Shown here in pieces: positions 18,527 to 27,698 of a stretch of 64,000 nucleotides of DNA (the first letter of the stretch is position 1; every line of letters begins with the position of its first letter). Location: NCBI GenBank assembly GCA_963707275.1, contig CAVPPH010000006.1, forward strand, positions 393,613 through 457,612, written 5' to 3'. The stretch comes from JACKBK01 sp963707275 (GTDB lineage Bacteria > Chloroflexota > Anaerolineae > JAAEKA01). The position numbers and the translations under genes are program-made. The notes below the pieces were generated by a model that saw only the letters and a list, made by a program, of their open reading frames with translations, was not told the DNA's origin and did not search any database.

Positions 18527-20933
18527 ATGCCGCAAACAATTATCCTCTGCCCATATGTGGGGCTGAATGACGATCCCTCTGTTCGCCTAAGCTACGCCGA
18601 CGGGCGTCATCGCTGTTACGCGGTTCCTGAGGGCGGAGCATTTGCGCCCGATTCCGAGCATCAGCTTCGCTATTGTCTGGCGTCCGGGCATACGGGTTGT
18701 TCGCGCTACCGGCAGCGGCAGGCTGGAGTAGACGCCGCTGCGCCAACGCCACGACAACCATCGCGTTCGCAACGTTCTCCGCTGCGGGTTGCTCTGTGGG
18801 TGTCACTGGCCATCATCGCTCTGGTGGTTGTGTGGCGGTTGATAGCCATTGTGACTGGTACGGACCTGCCGGCTGCGCCTGTCGCGCCTGCTGCCCAGAT
18901 GCAGACAGCTACGCCATCACCTGTTGGATCGCCCGCTTTCCCGACGCCGGACCCGCAGTTTGCGCCAGCTGCCGCCGAGGCTACGTCAACTCCCGTGACG
19001 GCCCTCATCACTCAGCAACGCATTGAGGAGGTTCCCACACCGACTCTGTCTCCTGGTGAGGTGTTTCTGGCCGTCACGCCGGAGGCCGAATCGGTCGGCT
19101 GGGTGACCAGCGGCGAGGCGCGCGGCAACCATCTGGGCGATTCTTATCTGTACACCGGAATCTACGACGAGGATCTGTTCCACGGGATGATGCAGTTTGA
19201 CCTGTCGCGTGTGCGCGCGCGGTGCGCCGATCCTCGCTGCCTCGCTGCTGTTGACCGGTCTGGAGGACGACCGCCTCGCCGCAGATAGCCAGTCGACCTG
19301 GCAGGTGCGCTGGTTGGATTCGGCCATCAACGAGGACTGGAGCAGGGCAACGTTCCAGTCGGTGCACAACGCGGATGTGGTACAGACAATTTTGCCGGCG
19401 ATCAGCGGCGCAGATCTGGCGCCCTACGCGGTGAACGAATTTGTGTTTGATGCCGCCCAGCTCGCGCTGCTGCAACAGGCGATACTGGACGAGCAGTATC
19501 AGGTTGCCTTCCGGCTTGATGGCCCGGAGACTGGTGCAAATGACGTGTTCGCCTGGGATAGTGGTTATGGACCGGCCTCCCGCGGCAACGGGCCTGCGCT
19601 GCGCATTGTGACAGGCCCGGCTCCGGCCACGCCGCCGCCTGTGCCGACCCAGGAGTTTGTCGTGGTCACCAGCACGCCGACACCCGCCAGTGTGTTGACG
19701 GCGGCTGCGATCCGTCGCACCGAGGTTGCCGTCAGCCTGCGCATTGGTACTGTGACGCCGACACCCCGTTTTCTGGTGACAGCAACGCCGACGCCTGAGA
19801 ACGAGGCGACTGCACAGGCCGAGCGGCTGCTGCAAGGGCTACCATTCGTCGTAACAGCGACCCCGACGCCAGCCAATCGGGCAACCGCCACGGCGAACGC
19901 CGTCTACGCGACCGCGGTTGCCATCACCACCGGCACCTTCACGCCACTGCCGCGCGACTACATCACCGCCACACCGACGGCAACCTTTGTGGTCGTGACC
20001 AACACGCCAACTCCAGCAGACATCTTCGCACTGCTGGCTCAGGTCATTGCAGAGGCGACGCGAACAGCGACGGCCGGCCCGCCGACCCCCTTCCCGCCAG
20101 GTGTTGTTACCGCGACGCCCACATGGTCGCCCACCCCCGAGCCGTTCAATGAAGAGACTGTTCAGGCGCAGATTGTCATGGTGACGATCCAGGCGCTGAC
20201 TACGGGCACCTGGACGCCGACGCCGAGAGCGACCGCCACGCCATCGTTCACACCGGTGCCTGAGGAGCTGTCTTCAACAGGCGTCCTTACCCCGGCAGAT
20301 GTCCTGACGACGACTGTCACAGCGTCTTTGACGCCAGCGGCTGGCGCTCCTGTGGCCGTTCTGCCGACAGGACGCCTCCTGTTTATTTCTGACCGCTTGG
20401 GGGAGCCTGGCTATTTCAGCCTCGATACCCGCTGTATCACCCGTCCGGGTGGATGTACTGCGGCGGACGTGATTCCTCTGGCGGATGCGGCGGTTTACCA
20501 GCAGGCCAGGGATGACATGACGTTTGCGCCCAATCGCTACGGCAGGGTCGTTGTTCAGCTTAACGACCAGGAGACGCCGCAAATATACCTGCAAGACTTC
20601 ATCTATGATACAATAAAGCAGATTACGACGCTTACCGGCGCATCCTATGACCCAACGTGGTCACCAGTTGGCAGCAAGGTGCTGTTCGTCTCCAACGAAT
20701 CCGGCAACGATGAGCTGTACACGGTCAGTATTGACGGCACGAACACTAGTCGACTGACTGACACGCAATCCTGGGAGAAGCACCCGACCTGGTCGCCGGA
20801 CAGTGGACAGATCGTATTCTTTAGCAACCGCGATGGAATTAACCAGCTCTGGATCATGAACGCGAATGGCAGCGGTCAGCGCAGATTGCTCAACAGCGCA
20901 TACAATGACTGGGATCCGGTCTGGGTGAGGTAA
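18527..20933 (+). CDS. Membrane-anchored protein with Thr/Pro linker and TolB-like propeller (one frame change)
   Basis: About 800 residues. The N terminus (ILCPYVGLNDDPSVRLSYAD, Cys8, 30, 50 and 58) is a four-Cys module seen before LysM or propeller parts in Chloroflexota proteins. One membrane helix (VALWVSLAIIALVVVWRLI) follows near residue 90. A frame change lies near 19210, just after HGMMQFDLSRV (DNRLRE-like). Residues about 350-600 are a low-complexity linker with repeats of the VVTATPTP type. The C terminus has PD40 propeller repeats (YDPTWSPVGSKVLFVSNESG, HPTWSPDSGQIVFFSNRDG). It probably acts outside the cell as a binding or scaffold protein. It shares its architecture with the protein at 48984-50895. 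Confidence 0.75.
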
Positions 20934-20936
20934 CAC

Positions 20937-22574
20937 ATGGAACTTCGGCAGTATTTCAACACATTTCGCAAGTGGCTGTGGCTGATAGTGCTGGCGACGC
21001 TGGTCGCTACCGCAGCCAGCTTTCTGGCGACTCGCCAGCAGGCGCCGATCTATGCTGCCAAGACCAGCTTGATGGTTGGCCAGACACTGGAAAACCCCAA
21101 TCCGACAGGCAACGACGTCTGGCTGGGCCAGCAGCTTGCCCAGACTTACGCAGAGATCGCCAAGCGCGACCTGGTGCGCGGAACAACCATGGAAGCTCTC
21201 GGGTTGACCTGGCTGCCGGAGTATACCGTCCAGTTGGTGCCCAACACCCAGTTGCTGGAGATCCGGGTCGTGGACACTGATCCGGTGCGCGCTCAGGCTG
21301 TTGCGGCGGAGCTGGCCAATCAGCTTATCCTGCAAAGCCCGTCCGCTTCTGATCGCACGCGCCAGGATCGGCGCGAGTTTGTCACCCGCCAGCTTCAGGA
21401 ACTTGAAACCAACATCGATCAAACCAAGGTGCGCATCGATGAACTTCAGCAGCAACTGGCAGGCATGTTCAGCGCTCGTCAGATCGCCGACACGCAAACA
21501 CAGATCAATGCCCTCGAGCAGAAGCTGAACAGTTACCAGGGAAACTACGCATCGCTATTGTCGTTTCTCGAAGGCGGCGTAAACACGATCAATGTTGTAG
21601 AACCGGCTATGCTTCCGACCGCACCCATTGGTCCCAACAAGGGGATGACGATCCTGCTGGCGGCTGCTATCGGTTTTTTGCTGGCGGCCGGAGCTGCGTT
21701 CCTGCTGGATTATCTGGACGACACCCTCAAGTCCCCCGATGACGTCAAGGACGCCATCGACGTGTCAACGCTGGGCGCGATCGCGCGGATCGATGGTGAG
21801 AATCTAGAGGAGCGGCTGGTGACCGCGCTGTATCCGAAGTCGCCGGCAGCGGAAGCGTTTCGCATCCTGCGCACCAACATCCAGTTCTCGTCGCTGGACA
21901 ATCCGCCGCGCACGCTGATGGTGACCAGTTCCAATCCGTCTGAGGGCAAAAGTACCACACTGGCCAACCTGGCAGTGGTGATGGCGCAGCAGGGTCAGCG
22001 GGTGGTCGTTCTCGACACAGATTTGCGCCGTCCGACCCAGCATCGTATTTTTCAGGTGCCAAACAATGCCGGCCTCACGAACGCCTTGCTGCAAGAGCAT
22101 CCCTCGCATGAGGGTTTCTTGCAGCAGACCAAAATCGACAACCTGCAGATTCTCACGACGGGGCCTCTGCCGCCTAATCCGGCTGAGCTGCTGAGTTCTG
22201 CCAAGTTCGCGGCGCTGATAGAGAAGCTACAAGAACAAGTGGATGTGTTGATGTTCGATAGTCCCCCGGTGATGGCCGTGACGGACGCGGCAATTCTTGC
22301 GCGGCAAGTGGACGGGGTTGTGCTGGTGATTGACGCCGGCAATACGCGTCGCCAGTGGGCCGTCAACGCCAAGGAGTCGCTGGACAAGGTTGGCGCGCAT
22401 CTGCTGGGCGTCGCGCTGAATCGACTTCGACCGCAGGCGGGCGGCTACTACTATTACTACTACAATCGGGACTACACGTACGGCGAAGAGGACAGCAACG
22501 ATGGCAGGCGTTCGCGAAAACGTTCTTCCCAGAGCAAGCGACGCTGGCTGCCCCGCACATCGTCGGGGAGCTGA
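20937..22574 (+). CDS. Polysaccharide co-polymerase/tyrosine autokinase (BY-kinase)
   Basis: 545 residues, intact, three bases after the previous stop. The Wzz-like chain-length region begins MELRQYFNTFRKWLWLIVLA (first membrane helix), has a periplasmic coiled-coil part and a second helix (MTILLAAAIGFLLAAGAAFL near residue 240). The fused kinase domain has Walker A SSNPSEGKSTTLANL, Walker A' VVVLDTDLRRP and Walker B VDVLMFDSPPV. The tail carries a tyrosine cluster (GGYYYYYYNRDYTYGEED) followed by Arg/Lys-rich sequence, the typical autophosphorylation site. Such kinases control exopolysaccharide export and chain length. No glycosyltransferases are next to it. Confidence 0.92.
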   Translation: MELRQYFNTFRKWLWLIVLATLVATAASFLATRQQAPIYAAKTSLMVGQTLENPNPTGNDVWLGQQLAQTYAEIAKRDLVRGTTMEALGLTWLPEYTVQLVPNTQLLEIRVVDTDPVRAQAVAAELANQLILQSPSASDRTRQDRREFVTRQLQELETNIDQTKVRIDELQQQLAGMFSARQIADTQTQINALEQKLNSYQGNYASLLSFLEGGVNTINVVEPAMLPTAPIGPNKGMTILLAAAIGFLLAAGAAFLLDYLDDTLKSPDDVKDAIDVSTLGAIARIDGENLEERLVTALYPKSPAAEAFRILRTNIQFSSLDNPPRTLMVTSSNPSEGKSTTLANLAVVMAQQGQRVVVLDTDLRRPTQHRIFQVPNNAGLTNALLQEHPSHEGFLQQTKIDNLQILTTGPLPPNPAELLSSAKFAALIEKLQEQVDVLMFDSPPVMAVTDAAILARQVDGVVLVIDAGNTRRQWAVNAKESLDKVGAHLLGVALNRLRPQAGGYYYYYYNRDYTYGEEDSNDGRRSRKRSSQSKRRWLPRTSSGS

Positions 22575-22663
22575 CGAGCGATTTCTCGATCTGCCGCTCT
22601 GGCCAGCCACTGACCGAGCCAGCACCGGGAGGCCGGATTCGAGAGCACCCAGTCTAAAACCGC

Positions 22664-22693
22664 AACGGGCGAGTCCAATGGCTCGCCCGTTTT
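22664..22693 (+). terminator. Rho-independent terminator
   Basis: AACGGGCGAG (22664-22673), 8-base loop, CTCGCCCGTT (22682-22691) and T's. It lies 90 bases after the BY-kinase stop. In the other direction it lies 30 bases after the end of the radical SAM gene, so it may serve both. Confidence 0.8.
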
Positions 22694-22721
22694 GAATCGC
22701 TGGCAGGCAGACCGGCCGGTC

Positions 22722-23903
22722 TTACGTGAACAAGCGCAGTTGGTGCTCTGGCCTTCGCCCGCTGATAAGTACGTAGGGTGCGACATGGTCGGCGCGCACG
22801 CCGAGTTTGCGTAGGTCATCCAGCGTGCGTAGGCCGGTGCTGCGGCGCGCTTGCATGATTGCCGCAGCGCTGTGCGGTCCGATGCCCGGCACGCGCAGCA
22901 GCGCCGACTGCGAGGCGCGGTTGATCTCCAGCGGGAAGAACTCAGGATGTGCAGCAGCCCACGATTCCTTGGGGTTCCGTTCCAGCGACAAATTGCCTGA
23001 CGGGTCAAAAGGCAGCTCTTTGGCGTCGAATCCGTATTGTCGCAGGAGGAAATCCGCCTGATACAGCCGATGCTCCCGCAACGGTGCTGTAGCCTGCTCA
23101 TCCTGTAGCGGTGTATCCTCTACCGGGCTGAAGGCTGAGTAATAGGCTCGTCGAAGCCCCACCTGTCGATAGAGGCGCTGGCTCGTGAGTAGAAGCTCCT
23201 GATCGCTCTCGCCGGCTGGCCCGACGACGTATTGGGTGGTTGCGCCGGCGCTTGTCACCTGCTGGCCGGCGTTGCGCAGCCGACGAACGATAGCCCAGGC
23301 GCGCTCTAACGGCTCCACCAACCCGTGATCGAAATCTTTCTTCGGCGCAAGCCTGGCCAGGCGTTCCTCGTTGGGCGCTTCCAGGTTGACCGACAGGCGA
23401 TCCGCAAGCTGGGCCGCGCGTTCGATCTGCGCCTCCTCCGCGTTCGGCAGTATCTTGAGGTGTATGTAGCCACGCCAGCCATATCTGTTACGCACCAACT
23501 CCACTGTTTCCAGCATCCGGTCCATGGTTCGCACCGTGCCAATGATGCCTGAACTGAGGAAGAGACCCTCCACCAGCCGCTTCTGCACCATCTGGTTGAA
23601 AGCAGCCGCGAGATCATCCGATGTCAGCGTCGCGCGTCGCATCCGTCGCCCGGCGCGGAAGGGGCAGTAGTAGCAGTTCTTCTCGCACGCACTGGTCTGC
23701 AATATTTTCAACAACGGCACCGCTTTGCCCCCAGCGCCAACCACCGTCGATATTGAGTCTGTGATGTCAGGAATGTGGCCAGATGGCGCGGCGGAAGTAG
23801 CAGCCGGTGCCGGCCTGCCTTGCGCTTCGCACAGATCGTACTGGGCTTGCTGGCCCAGCAGGTTCACCTTGTCGTAGAGGTTAAGCGATGTCTGAACGTG
23901 CAT
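22722..23903 (-). CDS. Radical SAM protein with C-terminal helix-hairpin-helix, DNA repair/modification type
   Basis: 393 residues from the ATG at 23903 (MHVQTSLNLYDKVNLLGQQ). The cluster-binding motif is CEKNCYYCPFR (C-x3-C-x2-C). The TIM-barrel follows (LFLSSGIIGTVRTMDRMLE, GYIHLKILPNAEEAQI, VNLEAPNEERLARLAP). The C terminus has a helix-hairpin-helix (INRASQSALLRVPGIGPHSAAAIMQAR). This is the family named putative DNA modification/repair radical SAM protein. The start fits a leaderless transcript: the -10 ends seven bases before the ATG, and an SOS-type box sits in the promoter, which strongly supports a DNA-damage role. Confidence 0.88.
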   Translation of the reverse strand: MHVQTSLNLYDKVNLLGQQAQYDLCEAQGRPAPAATSAAPSGHIPDITDSISTVVGAGGKAVPLLKILQTSACEKNCYYCPFRAGRRMRRATLTSDDLAAAFNQMVQKRLVEGLFLSSGIIGTVRTMDRMLETVELVRNRYGWRGYIHLKILPNAEEAQIERAAQLADRLSVNLEAPNEERLARLAPKKDFDHGLVEPLERAWAIVRRLRNAGQQVTSAGATTQYVVGPAGESDQELLLTSQRLYRQVGLRRAYYSAFSPVEDTPLQDEQATAPLREHRLYQADFLLRQYGFDAKELPFDPSGNLSLERNPKESWAAAHPEFFPLEINRASQSALLRVPGIGPHSAAAIMQARRSTGLRTLDDLRKLGVRADHVAPYVLISGRRPEHQLRLFT

Positions 23904-23910
23904 GGAATAA

Positions 23911-23939
23911 ATTATACGAACATGCGTTCGGTGTGTCAA
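23911..23939 (-). promoter_or_regulatory. Sigma70 promoter with SOS (LexA) box in the spacer
   Basis: On the - strand: TTGACA (23939-23934), 17-base spacer, TATAAT (23916-23911). The spacer contains CGAACGCATGTTCG (23917-23930), a perfect 14-base palindrome fitting GAAC-N4-GTTC, the LexA/DinR box of Firmicutes-type SOS systems. Repressor bound there would block RNA polymerase. The -10 is so close to the ATG that the mRNA would be leaderless or nearly so. Confidence 0.88.
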
Positions 23940-24073
23940 CTCGCGTCGTTTGATCGATTTGCCAAGGGGTGATAGAATTGCGTCGCTGGAACTACTCACT
24001 CGTCACACGTGCGCCCGCGCGCAGTGCAGGTGTTCTCGCTAAGGCGGGAGTATTTCAACGCTGGAGGTTCGGT

Positions 24074-24673
24074 ATGCCATTACCAACTCGTGAAACGGCC
24101 TGGGAACTCTTGTGTCAATGGGTCGCATCTGACAGTTTGCGCAAACACATGCTGGCTGTCGAGGCTGCCATGCGCTCCTACGCTCGCAAGTATGGCGAGG
24201 ATGAAGAACTCTGGGGGCTCACCGGGCTGTTGCACGACCTCGACTTTGAGCGCTATCCTGACATGGACGATCCGGTGAACGGGCATCCACGCACGGAACT
24301 GCGGCTGTTTCGCGAGCTGGACTATCCTGCCGCGTTGATCCACGCAGTGGAGGGGCACGCTCCCTATCTCGGTATCCCGCGCGCCGGGCGAATGGACAGC
24401 ACGCTGGTGGCCGTTGATGAGTTGACGGGGCTGATCATGGCTGTCGGCTACGTGCGCCCGTCTAAAGATCTGCGCGATGTCACGGTCAAGTCGGTACGCA
24501 AGAAGTGGAAGGACAAAGCATTCGCAGCTGCCATCAACCGGCACGAGATCGAAGAGTTTACGGCGGAGTTGGGTGAGGACCTCGATGAGCATATCGCGCT
24601 GGTCTTGACTGCTTTACAGAACAACGCGACTGCTCTGGGGCTGGATGGCTCGCTGGCCAGCACGGGTGGGTGA
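24074..24673 (+). CDS. HD-domain hydrolase
   Basis: 199 residues from ATG 24074 (GGAGG nine bases upstream). It has the HD superfamily layout: KHMLAVEAAMRSYARKYG (first His), LTGLLHDLDFERYP (HD pair), HAVEGHAPYLG, and VAVDELTGLIMAVGYVRP. This matches the small HDIG-type metal-dependent phosphohydrolases of uncharacterised substrate that are common in bacteria. The C-terminal helix (EIEEFTAELGEDLDEHIALV) is also typical. The next gene begins nine bases after its stop. Confidence 0.88.
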   Translation: MPLPTRETAWELLCQWVASDSLRKHMLAVEAAMRSYARKYGEDEELWGLTGLLHDLDFERYPDMDDPVNGHPRTELRLFRELDYPAALIHAVEGHAPYLGIPRAGRMDSTLVAVDELTGLIMAVGYVRPSKDLRDVTVKSVRKKWKDKAFAAAINRHEIEEFTAELGEDLDEHIALVLTALQNNATALGLDGSLASTGG

Positions 24674-24682
24674 CGGCGAACG

Positions 24683-25114
24683 ATGCGCAGCAGTGAGTTC
24701 ATGTCGGCTCTGCCGGGCGCAGTAAACCGCTGCTTGCCGAGCGGCCCGCACCTGCGGCGCGGCCGGCTGTGGAGTTTCGGCGTGCAGTTGTACGACGACG
24801 ACCCGCGCTTTCACTACGAGGTCGCGCGCGTTCCGGTCCGACTCGGCGACAGGCTGGAGTTGGGGCTTCACTTCGAAAGCAGGAATGCAACTGACAATCG
24901 CCGGCTGCTCGATGGATTCGCGGTGCGGATGATTGAGATCAAGGCTGAGCTTGGGGAGGATGTCGAAGCAGAAATGTGGGACAGGGGTTGGACCAAGGTC
25001 TATGAAACCCTGCCGCTGGAGACCTATTCCGCTTCGTATCTGCTTGCCGTAGCGCACCGGCTGGCCAAAATGGTCACGGTGCTGCACCCGGTCTACCTGG
25101 CGACTCTTCGCTGA
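24683..25114 (+). CDS. Uncharacterised protein
   Basis: 143 residues, MRSSEFMSALPGAVNRCLP to VYLATLR; a second in-frame ATG at 24701 could be the true start. It has alternating strands (LWSFGVQLYDDDPRFHYEVARV, RLELGLHFESRNATDNRRLL) and C-terminal helices. No membrane segment, signal peptide or known motif is seen. It lies between an HD hydrolase and an FMN-binding split-barrel protein in one direction with short spacing, so it may be co-transcribed. I do not recognise it. Confidence 0.65.
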   Translation: MRSSEFMSALPGAVNRCLPSGPHLRRGRLWSFGVQLYDDDPRFHYEVARVPVRLGDRLELGLHFESRNATDNRRLLDGFAVRMIEIKAELGEDVEAEMWDRGWTKVYETLPLETYSASYLLAVAHRLAKMVTVLHPVYLATLR

Positions 25115-25137
25115 CACCTCTGTGTTTGGGGACGACT

Positions 25138-25584
25138 ATGAAATCACTGACAAAACTGGAGGGGTTGCTGAACCGCTTCGCGGCCGCGGAATTCAGTTGG
25201 ATCAGCAGCACGCGACCCGATGGCCGCGTGCATTCGGTGCCGGTCTGGCATATCTGGGCAGACGAGCGGGCGTATGTCGTTACCACGAGCAAGGCGGTCA
25301 AGGTTGACAACATTGCCAGCAACCCGAATGTGGTCATCGCTCTTCCGGACCCTGTCGATCCGCTCATTATCGAGGGCGTGGCGCTGCTGAAACCTGCAAT
25401 TCCGCCCGGAGTAGCCGCTCAATTCAAGGCCAAGTATGACTGGAATCCTGCGAGCGATGCCAGCTATTCGACGCTGATAGAAATCACGCCAAGTAAAGTA
25501 ATCGCCTGGGGAAAGCACGGTGAAGGAAGGTGGACAGGGACAGATATTCGTGAACTTCACGTCTCGCGGATATCCCGGTCATGA
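25138..25584 (+). CDS. Pyridoxamine 5'-phosphate oxidase-like FMN/F420 split-barrel protein
   Basis: 148 residues from ATG 25138 (GGGGA upstream). The pattern FSWISSTRPDGRVHSVPVWHIW, AYVVTTSKAVKVDNIASNPNVVIALP and DPLIIEGVALL is characteristic of the PNPOx-like split barrel, which binds FMN or F420 and reduces or oxidises small substrates. In Chloroflexota such proteins are often F420- or FMN-dependent of unknown substrate. About average length for the family. No signal peptide. Confidence 0.85.
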   Translation: MKSLTKLEGLLNRFAAAEFSWISSTRPDGRVHSVPVWHIWADERAYVVTTSKAVKVDNIASNPNVVIALPDPVDPLIIEGVALLKPAIPPGVAAQFKAKYDWNPASDASYSTLIEITPSKVIAWGKHGEGRWTGTDIRELHVSRISRS

Positions 25585-25663
25585 CGCTGCCAACTTCGTT
25601 AAGGTCAGGAGAAGATCGCTGCTCTGAAGACGGAGGATAGGTGTTCGGCAGTTTTGCAACTAC

Positions 25664-25700
25664 TTGACATATGCAATTTACCGTAATATAATGGTTACGG
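25664..25700 (+). promoter_or_regulatory. Sigma70 promoter with operator-like inverted repeat over the -10
   Basis: TTGACA (25664-25669), 17 bases, TATAAT (25687-25692). The -10 lies inside ACCGTAA-N8-TTACGGT (25680-25701), a perfect 7-base inverted repeat. It would drive the membrane protein at 25815 with a leader of roughly 115 bases. A bound regulator would mask the -10. Confidence 0.8.
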
Positions 25701-25814
25701 TGAAAACGTTGGAAAACATGCGTTCAATGTGGTGCATGTTTCAGAAACAGTCGATCTTGACCAACGCAGATCGGTCCGGCAAAGAATATCGGAACACCGC
25801 TAGGTAAGGACAGA

Positions 25815-27497
25815 ATGACAAAGGCGACAGTTAAGGGCCAAGGCCCGGAGCTTTTTGGACGAGGCATTGATCTGCTCTTCGGCGACGAGGTGGCAGTGTC
25901 TCGTGTTGCGCCGGCTCCGTTGTCCGCCAGCCTGGAGAACGAGCAATCAGAGGCGTCGCCCACTGATGCAGAGGCAACACCTCCAAATCAGTTGAACGTA
26001 GCGACCGCCAGTTCGTTCGCGAACGGTGTTGCAGACGGGCCATCCTTCACAGAAGCCGATGTCGACCAGTTCCTGCGCATGGCAGCCGAAGCATTCCTGC
26101 GCGTTCAGGCGCAGAAACGGCAGCACACGCTGGCAATGCACCCCTCACGCAGCGCGAGTCTGTGGCAATCAGCCCCGACTGCGCCGGAGTCAAACAGGGG
26201 CGATGATTTGGCAGGCATAGAACTTGATGTGCCGCCGCTGCCAGACAACTCACTTATGGCAATCGCCGACACCGATGCACCGTCGAACGATGACCCCACT
26301 TCTGCCGACGCTCCGCAACACACAGTTGTTGATGCCGTCAGTGAAGACGACATCGAACTGGAGATTGAGCTCGATGTGCCTCCCTTGCCTGATCAGCCGG
26401 CTGACCTCGATGTTTTCGTGGATGATCAGCTTGCTGCACCAGGGCCAGCTATCATCGACTCCCCGCCGCCTCCTGTCATGACAGACACCGTTGAAGTTTT
26501 GGAGGAAAAAGAGATGCCTGACCAACCGATCGATTCCGAAGCAGCTAATACGCCTGTTGTTGGTGAAAACGGGCAGCCAAGAAAGGTGGCGCCTCCGGGC
26601 GTGACCGTCAGCAGCCCTGTGACGACATTGAACGGTGGTCAGGCCAATCCGGGCGATGACGAACTGTCCGCAACGCTGGTGGACCGAGAATTGCCGGCGA
26701 TGTCCCGCAAGGAAATCGAGGAGATACTGGATCGCCTTCCCAAGAGCGACTTGCGCGCTCTTGATAAGCAGATCGACCAGCTCTACGAGGACGTGACAGT
26801 GCTCTTCAGCGGCAAGCGGCGCGAGGTCACCGTTGCCTTTGAGATCCTGCGAAAAGCGCGGATCATCCTGCTGAAGGATCCTGAGCAGTACGCCGAGGCC
26901 GAATTCTATGTTCGCCAGGTTCAGGCACGCGTGCATCAGGTGCGCCAGAGCATCGACGAGGGAACCCGCTATTGGCCCAGGCTCTTGCTGTACCAGACCG
27001 GCTGGCTGGTCGTGCTTTCGATTGTTGCCTTGATCACCACAGTGAACGGAGCGAATTTCGAGCGGTGGATCGCATTTCTGCTGGGTGTCCCCGGTGCCAG
27101 CGAAGCGGTCGGCTGGGCCGTTCTATTCATCAGCACCCTGGCCTGGGGTGGGATCGGCGGGGCAACCAGTGCCATGTGGTCCCTGTATTATCATATCTCG
27201 GTACAGCGGGACTACGAACCGATCGAAAATCTCTGGTATTACACCCAGCCGCTTATCGGAATGGTGCTGGGCGGAATCGTGTTCCTGATCATGGGCGCCG
27301 GATTCCTGGTCGTAGATGCCACACCCACCGTGGGAGTTGGTTCGATGGGCGCCCGGCTCGTTCCGGCAGTGATTGCAGTCATTGCCGGTTTCCGCCAAAC
27401 CGTCGTGTTGGACATGATCGAGCGCATTGTAGGGCTCATCATGCCGACGCAAAATGATCCGAGCCGCGACGTACCCACCGAAGAACTAACGATTTGA
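25815..27497 (+). CDS. Large acidic multi-pass membrane protein of unknown function
   Basis: 560 residues, intact frame. The first about 290 residues are acidic, Pro-rich and probably disordered; the phrase ELDVPPLPD occurs twice (IELDVPPLPDNS and IELDVPPLPDQP). Residues about 295-390 are charged and helical (RKEIEEILDRLPKSDLRALDKQI), possibly coiled coil. Four hydrophobic segments follow near residues 391-411, 421-455, 477-500 and 512-528 (for example PLIGMVLGGIVFLIMGAGFL). The N terminus has no signal sequence, so the acidic part is likely cytosolic. I know no function. It has its own regulated-looking promoter, and its stop overlaps the rpmH promoter. Confidence 0.75.
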   Translation: MTKATVKGQGPELFGRGIDLLFGDEVAVSRVAPAPLSASLENEQSEASPTDAEATPPNQLNVATASSFANGVADGPSFTEADVDQFLRMAAEAFLRVQAQKRQHTLAMHPSRSASLWQSAPTAPESNRGDDLAGIELDVPPLPDNSLMAIADTDAPSNDDPTSADAPQHTVVDAVSEDDIELEIELDVPPLPDQPADLDVFVDDQLAAPGPAIIDSPPPPVMTDTVEVLEEKEMPDQPIDSEAANTPVVGENGQPRKVAPPGVTVSSPVTTLNGGQANPGDDELSATLVDRELPAMSRKEIEEILDRLPKSDLRALDKQIDQLYEDVTVLFSGKRREVTVAFEILRKARIILLKDPEQYAEAEFYVRQVQARVHQVRQSIDEGTRYWPRLLLYQTGWLVVLSIVALITTVNGANFERWIAFLLGVPGASEAVGWAVLFISTLAWGGIGGATSAMWSLYYHISVQRDYEPIENLWYYTQPLIGMVLGGIVFLIMGAGFLVVDATPTVGVGSMGARLVPAVIAVIAGFRQTVVLDMIERIVGLIMPTQNDPSRDVPTEELTI

Positions 27498-27523
27498 CGG
27501 GACATTGTCCGGGCGGTATAATA
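27495..27523 (+). promoter_or_regulatory. Sigma70-type promoter upstream of rpmH
   Basis: TTGACG (27495-27500), 17 bases, TATAAT (27518-27523). The -35 overlaps the stop codon of the preceding membrane-protein gene. The predicted start near 27530 gives a 170-base rpmH leader containing a terminator-like hairpin. Confidence 0.8.
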
Positions 27524-27571
27524 TCGGAGCGCTGGTTTAACCGGCAATCCCGGGCTGACAGCAAGCGAAAG

Positions 27572-27606
27572 CGGGCGAGGCGCCGACGAAACCTCACCCG
27601 TTTTTT
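27572..27606 (+). terminator. Terminator-like hairpin in the rpmH leader
   Basis: CGGGCGAGG (27572-27580) pairs with CCTCACCCG (27592-27600) with one mismatch and is followed by six T's (27601-27606). It lies downstream of the rpmH promoter and 93 bases before the rpmH ATG. It may be an attenuator for the ribosomal-protein operon, or end a separate short RNA of about 75 bases. Confidence 0.7.
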
Positions 27607-27698
27607 GCTGTTTATAGCAGAAACGCAGTCCCCGGTGTCGCGTTCTTTTGCGACGCTGGAAAGCTGAAAAAAAAGAACGATAGGAGTGCATCTTAGAA

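Noticed and set aside
25711..25728. Possible second SOS box (AAACATGCGTTC)
   Set aside because: It shares ACATGCGTTC with the true box at 23917-23930, but the left half is AAAC rather than GAAC and it lies downstream of the promoter, so I do not call it.
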